A DNA stretch of 17,890 nucleotides. It comes from Bifidobacteriaceae bacterium (lineage in GTDB: Bacteria; Actinomycetota; Actinomycetes; Actinomycetales; WQXJ01). The stretch's first letter is position 1. Every line of letters starts with the position of its first letter. The position numbers were made by a program, and so were the translations under genes. The notes under the pieces were generated by a model. The model ran no database searches. It saw nothing but the letters and a program-made list of their open reading frames with translations, and had not been told where the DNA came from. Below are positions 10,601 to 16,600 of this stretch, piece after piece. The stretch is from contig JAISCU010000295.1 of NCBI GenBank assembly GCA_031265345.1, positions 1-17,890 on the forward strand. The letters run 5' to 3'.

Positions 10601-13600
10601 GAGTTCGTGGCCGGGCCGTTCGACCTGACCAAGACCCTGGCCTCGTTCGAGGTCCAGGACACGACGGCGATGGCCACCGGACGCCACCCGCTGTGGGCGA
10701 GGATGCGGGCGCAGGACGCGCACGGCAACCCGGTCAAGGGCGTGACGCTCGGGTTCAAGGCGACCGCGCCCGGCGACGGCCCCGTGTTCGCCCCGCTGGC
10801 CTCGGGGCTCAAGACCACCACAGGCGTTAGCCCCTCGGACGGCCTAGTCACCGTCCAGCTGGTGTCGGAGTTCGAAGGCGCTTTCCCGGTGGTGGGCGTG
10901 AGCGGCGCGGACCAGACCGCCGCCAAGACCGTCACCTTCGCGAACGACGCCGCCTCTGCCGCCGACTCATGGTTCACGGTCGTCAGGTCCTCCTCGAACA
11001 AGGGCGACCCGGCCACGGCGGACGGCTCGGACTCCTTCAAGGTGACCGTCCAGTTGCGTAACAAGGACGGCGATCCGATCAACGGGCTGCCGGCGGTGGT
11101 GAAGGTGGCCGATCCGGCCTCCGGGCGCGACCGCCTCCACGCGGTCACGACGGGCCGGGTGGGGACGGCTTCGGGCGTGGCGGAGTTCCTGGTCAAGTCG
11201 ACCGCCGCGGGCGCCTTCGTGGTGAGCGTCGAGGTGGCGGGCGACCAGCTGTCGCAACCCACCGCTGGGGCTTCTGGCAAGACGGCGAGCGTCGAGTTCG
11301 TCCCCGGCCCCGCCTCCGCCGCCACGTCCTACCTGTCTGGCCCCGGCAGCGGCCCGGCCAAGGCTGACGGCAAAGAGCGGCAGGTGGTCACCGTCTACGC
11401 GAAAGATGCCCACTCCAACGCCGTGACCACGGGCGATGCCGTGTTCACAGTTCCCGCGAAGGTCACGGCCGTCGGTCTGCCGTCGGGCGCCAAGCCGGTC
11501 ACGGGCCCGGCCACCGTGACGGTCCCGCTGGGCGTGGGCGGCACGGCCGAGCTGGTCCTGGTGTCCAAGGTGACCGGCACCTACGAGGTGACGGCGAGAG
11601 TCGGCACGGCTGGCGCGATGGTCGCTGTGACCACCGGCAGCCCGGCCAGTGCCGAGTTCATCAACGCGGCCGTCTCCGCCTCCGGCTCGAAGTTCACCAT
11701 CCCGACCGGTTCGGCCGTCAAGACGGTGCGCCGCGAGTTCCACACCCCGCGCGTCGAGCTCTTCGACGTGTCCGGCAACGCCTACACCGCCGCGCCCCAG
11801 GACGTCACCTTCCGTTGGCGGCTGCAGGGCGCGGGCGTCTGGGCGGGCGAACAGGTGGCGCGGTCCTCCGGCGGCGTGGCGTTGTGGCCGTCGTGGACGG
11901 TGGCCACCGCCGGGACCTACGAGGTCGAGGCGTGGATCGCCTCCGGCCAGGTGGGCTCCATGCTGACGGCCCGCTTCCAGGCCGACCAGGCGTTGCCCGG
12001 CGCGGCCCGCTTCAGTTCCTCCTCCGGCGCGCTGATCGCGAACGACGGCAAGGCCGCGCACTTCGCCGAGGTGGCGGTGCTGGACGCCGTGACCGGCGGC
12101 AACCCGGTGGCGAAGGAGCCGGTCACGTTCACCGTCACCGGTGGTGCCCAGATCGTGGGCGCGGCCGGTTCCGGGCGGACGTTGACCGTGGACTCGTCCG
12201 CGGCCGGTCTGAGCCGGATCGCGATCATCGATTCGGTGGTGGGCGGCGAGGTCGTCACGGTCAGCGCCACCATCCGGGGCGTGGCCGTCGGGTCGGCGTC
12301 GCTGGAGTTCCGTCCCGGCGCGCCCGATGCCGCTCGGTCGAGTCTCGAGGTCGAGCCGAGCACCGCTGTGGGGGCCGGGCATCCCGGTGTGGTGGCGGAT
12401 GGCAAGGACTCGTGGGCCGCCACAGTCACCTTGCGCGACGCGGGCGGAAACCTGGTGGTGGACGGTGAAGTGGCGATAGTCCCCTCGGCCGGAGTCTCGG
12501 TGGTGGGCAAGGGCCCGCACAAGACGGACGGTTCCGGCGTGGTGAAGGTGACCCTGGTCACGACCAGGGCCGGGAAGCACTCGGTCCGGGCGCTGGTCGG
12601 CGCGGACGGCATCGCTCCCGATCCGGCGCGCATCGAGTTCGTGGCCGGTCCCATGGAGTCCGACCTGTCTTATCTGGAGTCGCCGGACGCGACCGCCGTG
12701 GCGGACGGCGCCGCCGAGTTGACAGTGGGGGCCTATGTGCTGGACGCCTTCGCCAACCCGATCATTGGCGCGCCGGTCAAGTTCTCGGTGCCGAAGGGCG
12801 TGGACGTGGTTGGTGGGCCGTCAGGCCCGGCGCAGGTCGAGGCCGTGACTGACGCTGCGGGACGCGCCGAAGTGGCGCTGACCTCGACGGTGGCAGCCGT
12901 GCACGAGGTGACGGCTGAGTCGAAACCGGCTGGCGCGACCGCCTGGGCCGCGGTCGAGAAGGACTCGCCTGCCGTGGTGGAGTTCGAGGCCGGCGCCATC
13001 GACCCGGTGAAGTCACGGATCAGCCGGACCCCGGCTGGGCCGTTGACCGTGGGCGCGGCGCCGGACGGCTACCAGGTGAAGGCGGAACTGCTGGACAAGC
13101 ACGGCAACGCCGTGAACCAGGCCGGGGCGGCGGTCCAGTACCGGTTCTTCCGCGCCGAGCCGACCGGTTCGGGCGAGGACTACTGCCGCCAGACGCCGGA
13201 CGCGGACACACGGTCCGCTTCCGCTCTGACGGACGCCAAGGGCGCTGCCGCTGTGCGGTTCGTGACCTCCAAGGCGGGTCCCTGGCACGGCTGCGCGTTC
13301 TACGCCGGGGATCGGATCGTTGGCGGCAGCCCAGTGCCGCTGGTGTTCGCGGCCGGGGACGTGGACCAGGCGGAATCGAAGCTGGAGGTCTCGCAGAACC
13401 TGGCGCTGGCGGACGGGCAGGCGACCCATTACGCCAAGGCCTGGGTCCGGGACGCCTTCGGCAATCCGCTGGGCGGGCAGGACGTGGCCTTCTCCATCGA
13501 GGCCGGCGCCGCCAAGGTGCCTGGTCCGAATGTCAAGGGCGGGAGCGGCACTTCGGTGAAGGTGGCCACCTGCGACCCTGAGGCCAAGTCGAAAGCCCCT

Positions 13601-16600
13601 GCATATTGCGTGGTCGCGGGCGTGTTCCAGACCGGGCTGGCCTACGTCGAGTTCGCCTCGGAGGAGCCCGGCACGTTCAAGGTCGAGGCCTCCCTGGGCG
13701 GCCTCGCAGTCACCGGATCGCCAGCCGAGGTGTCCTTCACCTCCGGTGTGGCGGGCCGCGAGAAGTCGGCCTGGACCATCACGCCGGACACCGCCGATCC
13801 AGTGGCCGGGGACTCCGTCAAAGTGCCAGCCACTGGGCTCGTGGCCGATTCGTACGCGCTGAAGGTCGAGGCGCGATCCTCGGCCGGCCTGCCCGTGCCC
13901 GGCGTGCCCGTGCGCGTCACCGGCCTGCCCAAGTCGGTCCTGGTCGAGGGCGATTCGTTCGAGGGCCGCACTGGCGATCCGCAGTCCGGGGCCCTCGGCG
14001 CCCACACCTGGAAGCTGTTCGCCAACGCCAAGGGCACCCACCACGGCCAGGTCCAGCTTTGGAACGGCTCGGCCTGGGTCAATGTGGGCGCATCGTTCAC
14101 GGTTCGGTTCGCGGCCGGCGCGGGAGTGGCGGGCGCGTCCTGGTTGGAAGGCCCCCAGGCGGCCGCGACCGCTGATGGCTCCGCCGTGGCCGAGGTCGTG
14201 GCGCGCGTCTTCGACGCCCAGGGCAATGGGGCGGACCAGGGCCGGGTGGTGTTCCAACTGCCGGCCGGCGTCTGGGAGGCGGGTCGCAAGCCCACCACCG
14301 GCACCAGCCAGGCTGAGGTGGACCTGAAGGACGGCAAGGCGCTGCTCCGTCTCAACTCCAACGTGGCGAAGACCCATGAGGTCACGGCCGCGCTGGAGAA
14401 GGCCGGCGGCGATGCCATCTTGACGGTCAAGGACGCCTCCGATGGTTCGATCCTGCGCACCGACGGCAAAGTCGGCGTGACGTTCGGCGCGGGAGCGGTG
14501 TCCGGTGAGGACTCCGTGTTGAGCATCCCGAGCGCCGCGAACCCGCAGCCGGTCGGTGGCGCGAAGCACCGGGCCGAGGTCCTGGCGAAGGACGGCCAAG
14601 GCAATCTAGTCGGCGGTGCCAAGGTCACCTTCTCCTGGGTGTCCGGAACCGCCGCCGGGCCGTCGGCCACCGGTTGGACCGCCATCAGCCCGGCCGCCAA
14701 GACCGATTCCGAAGGCAAGGCGGTCTACGAGTTCGCCGCTCCGGGTCACCGGGCGGGCTGGGTCTGGATCAAAGCCTCCATCGATGACGGCTCGGGCGAG
14801 AAAGCCGTGGGCGGCGAGCAGCCGGTCCCGGCCGCGAAGCAGACCGTCAAGGGCGCGCGCTTCGAACCCGGCCCGGTCTCCGCTGACAAGACCGCCGCCT
14901 CCTTCGCGACCTACGGCAGCGCGGTGCTGGCGAACAGCACGGACGAGTCCTGGGCGCGGGTGCAGGTCGTGGACCAGTACGGCAACGGCGTGCCGGGCGT
15001 GTCGGTGAGCTTCGAGCTACCCGCCTCCCAGACGGGGGCTCAGGGCACGCCGGTGTTCGCCGGGGCGGGGACGGCGGCATCGTCCAAGAAGTTGACCGTG
15101 ACCACCTGCGCGGCCGACCTGGCCGACGTGCCGGACGCCTGCCGCGTGGGCGGCGTCCACACGCCGGGCCTGGCCCGGGCGCCGGTCGTGTCCCAGTTCG
15201 CGGGCACGTTCCCGGTGGTCGGCCGGGTGGCGGACGGCGCGTCGGGGATCGACCTCGGTCCTGAGGACGTGGTCTTCAAGGCCGAGGCGGGCTCTGCCGC
15301 CGCGTCGAGTTTCACGCTCGAGCAGACCGATCCGGGGGCGCCGTTCGTGGTGGCCGATGCCGCGCAGTCGCACACGCTCACCGCCGCGGTGGTCAACGGG
15401 CTGGCTGGGAACGCCGGTCGGCCGGTGGCGGGGGCTTGCGTCGCGCCGCAGCTTCCCGCCGGCGTCACTGTGGCGGCTCCGCCTTCGGAAGCTGGTTCGG
15501 TTGGTGGTTGCGCGGACGGCGAGTTCCTGACCGATGCGGCGGGCACGGCCTCGATGCGGATCGTGTCCACCGTTGCGGGCCGGTTCGACGTGGGGGTCCG
15601 GCTGGGCGGTTCGGCCATCCCGACCGAATCCGGCGGCGACGTCTATTCGCGCCAGGCGGTCTTCGTGGGCGGGGCTCCCTCCTCCATGTTGACGGAGCTG
15701 ACCAGCCCCAACGCTCCGGCATTGGCCAACGACCCGGCTGGGCTGACGGTCACGGCGGCGCTGCGGGACTCGCGCGGCAACCCGGCCGCGTGCTGGCAAG
15801 AGGCCACGCAGGTCCCATGCGCGGTGCGGTTCTGGGTGCCGGACGGCGCCAGGGTCGGCACCGGCGCCTCCGCGGTCAGGGGACCGGCTTGGGTGGTGGC
15901 CGAAGCGGGCCTGATTGATTACTCGGGTATTGCTGCTGTTTCTGGCGCGGCTGGCGGGACTGCGGGCGTGGCTTCGGTTCGTTACCTGGGCGCCTCTGGC
16001 TCCTACGGCGTGACCGCGCAGTTGGATGGCGAGGACGTGCGCCGGGCCGACGGCACCGACTGGTCGCCGGACGCCGCCCGGGCCAAGCTCACGTTCACCG
16101 ATCCGCCGAACTTGGGCGAACTGGTGATCGAACCGTCCGATGGCTCGACGCTCGACGGGGACGGCGCCGCGCCGGGCGACACCATCACCGTCAAGGGCGA
16201 GGACGGCCAAGTGCTGTGCTCCACGACCGTCGCGGACAACCTCAGTTGGTCGTGCGAGTTGAAGCCGCCCGCGAAGGAGGGCGACAACCTGACGATCGTC
16301 GAGGAGGACCCCGTCGGCGAAAGCGTCGAGCGTCCCTGGCGCGTCGGCATTCCCCGCCTGAGGATTGGCCAGGCGACCCTCTTGGGCGGCGAGCGTCAAT
16401 CAGTGGTCGGGGAGAACTTCCAGCCGTCGGAGAACGTGGTCCTGGTCGCAGCCGGGGCGGCTGCCTCCTTGTCCGCCGTGGCCGGTCCGGATGGCGTGGT
16501 CCGTTTCGAGTGGGACGTGCCCGCCGCGGCGCTGGGCGAACAAGCAGTGGCCCTGCGCGGGCACCAGTCCGGCGAGGTCACCGGCCGGTTCGAGGCGGTC

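Larger units (their letters stand above)
4226..16111 (+). repeat. Array of about 33 invasin/intimin-like Ig domains
   Basis: Thirty clear domains start near nt 5513, 5831, 6188, 6542, 6875, 7244, 7595, 7919, 8243, 8552, 8885, 9227, 9569, 9944, 10316, 10622, 10955, 11315, 11675, 11993, 12326, 12656, 13001, 13364, 13754, 14126, 14501, 14879, 15293 and 15680. Here they are numbered D1 to D30. Three diverged ones (4226, 4667, 5102) precede them. A typical unit is 100-125 residues: a Sxxxxxxxx-ADG opening, then TVTVxDxxGNxV, then VxFxxP, a GxAxVxxxS strand, a YxVxAxIxG strand, and a linker such as EFVAGAP. This is the Big_1/invasin pattern. An Asp-rich loop, QDDLDDPDDDPDG (residues 1221-1233), sits in the third diverged domain. 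Such domains are rigid rods that act as spacers and sometimes bind ligands. Confidence 0.9.

Noticed and set aside
7559..10723. A 1054-codon open frame on the minus strand inside the giant gene
   Set aside because: It lies antisense to an Ig array with repeated codon patterns. The translation is Gly-, Arg-, His- and Val-rich with no domain, and long antisense frames are expected in high-GC coding DNA.
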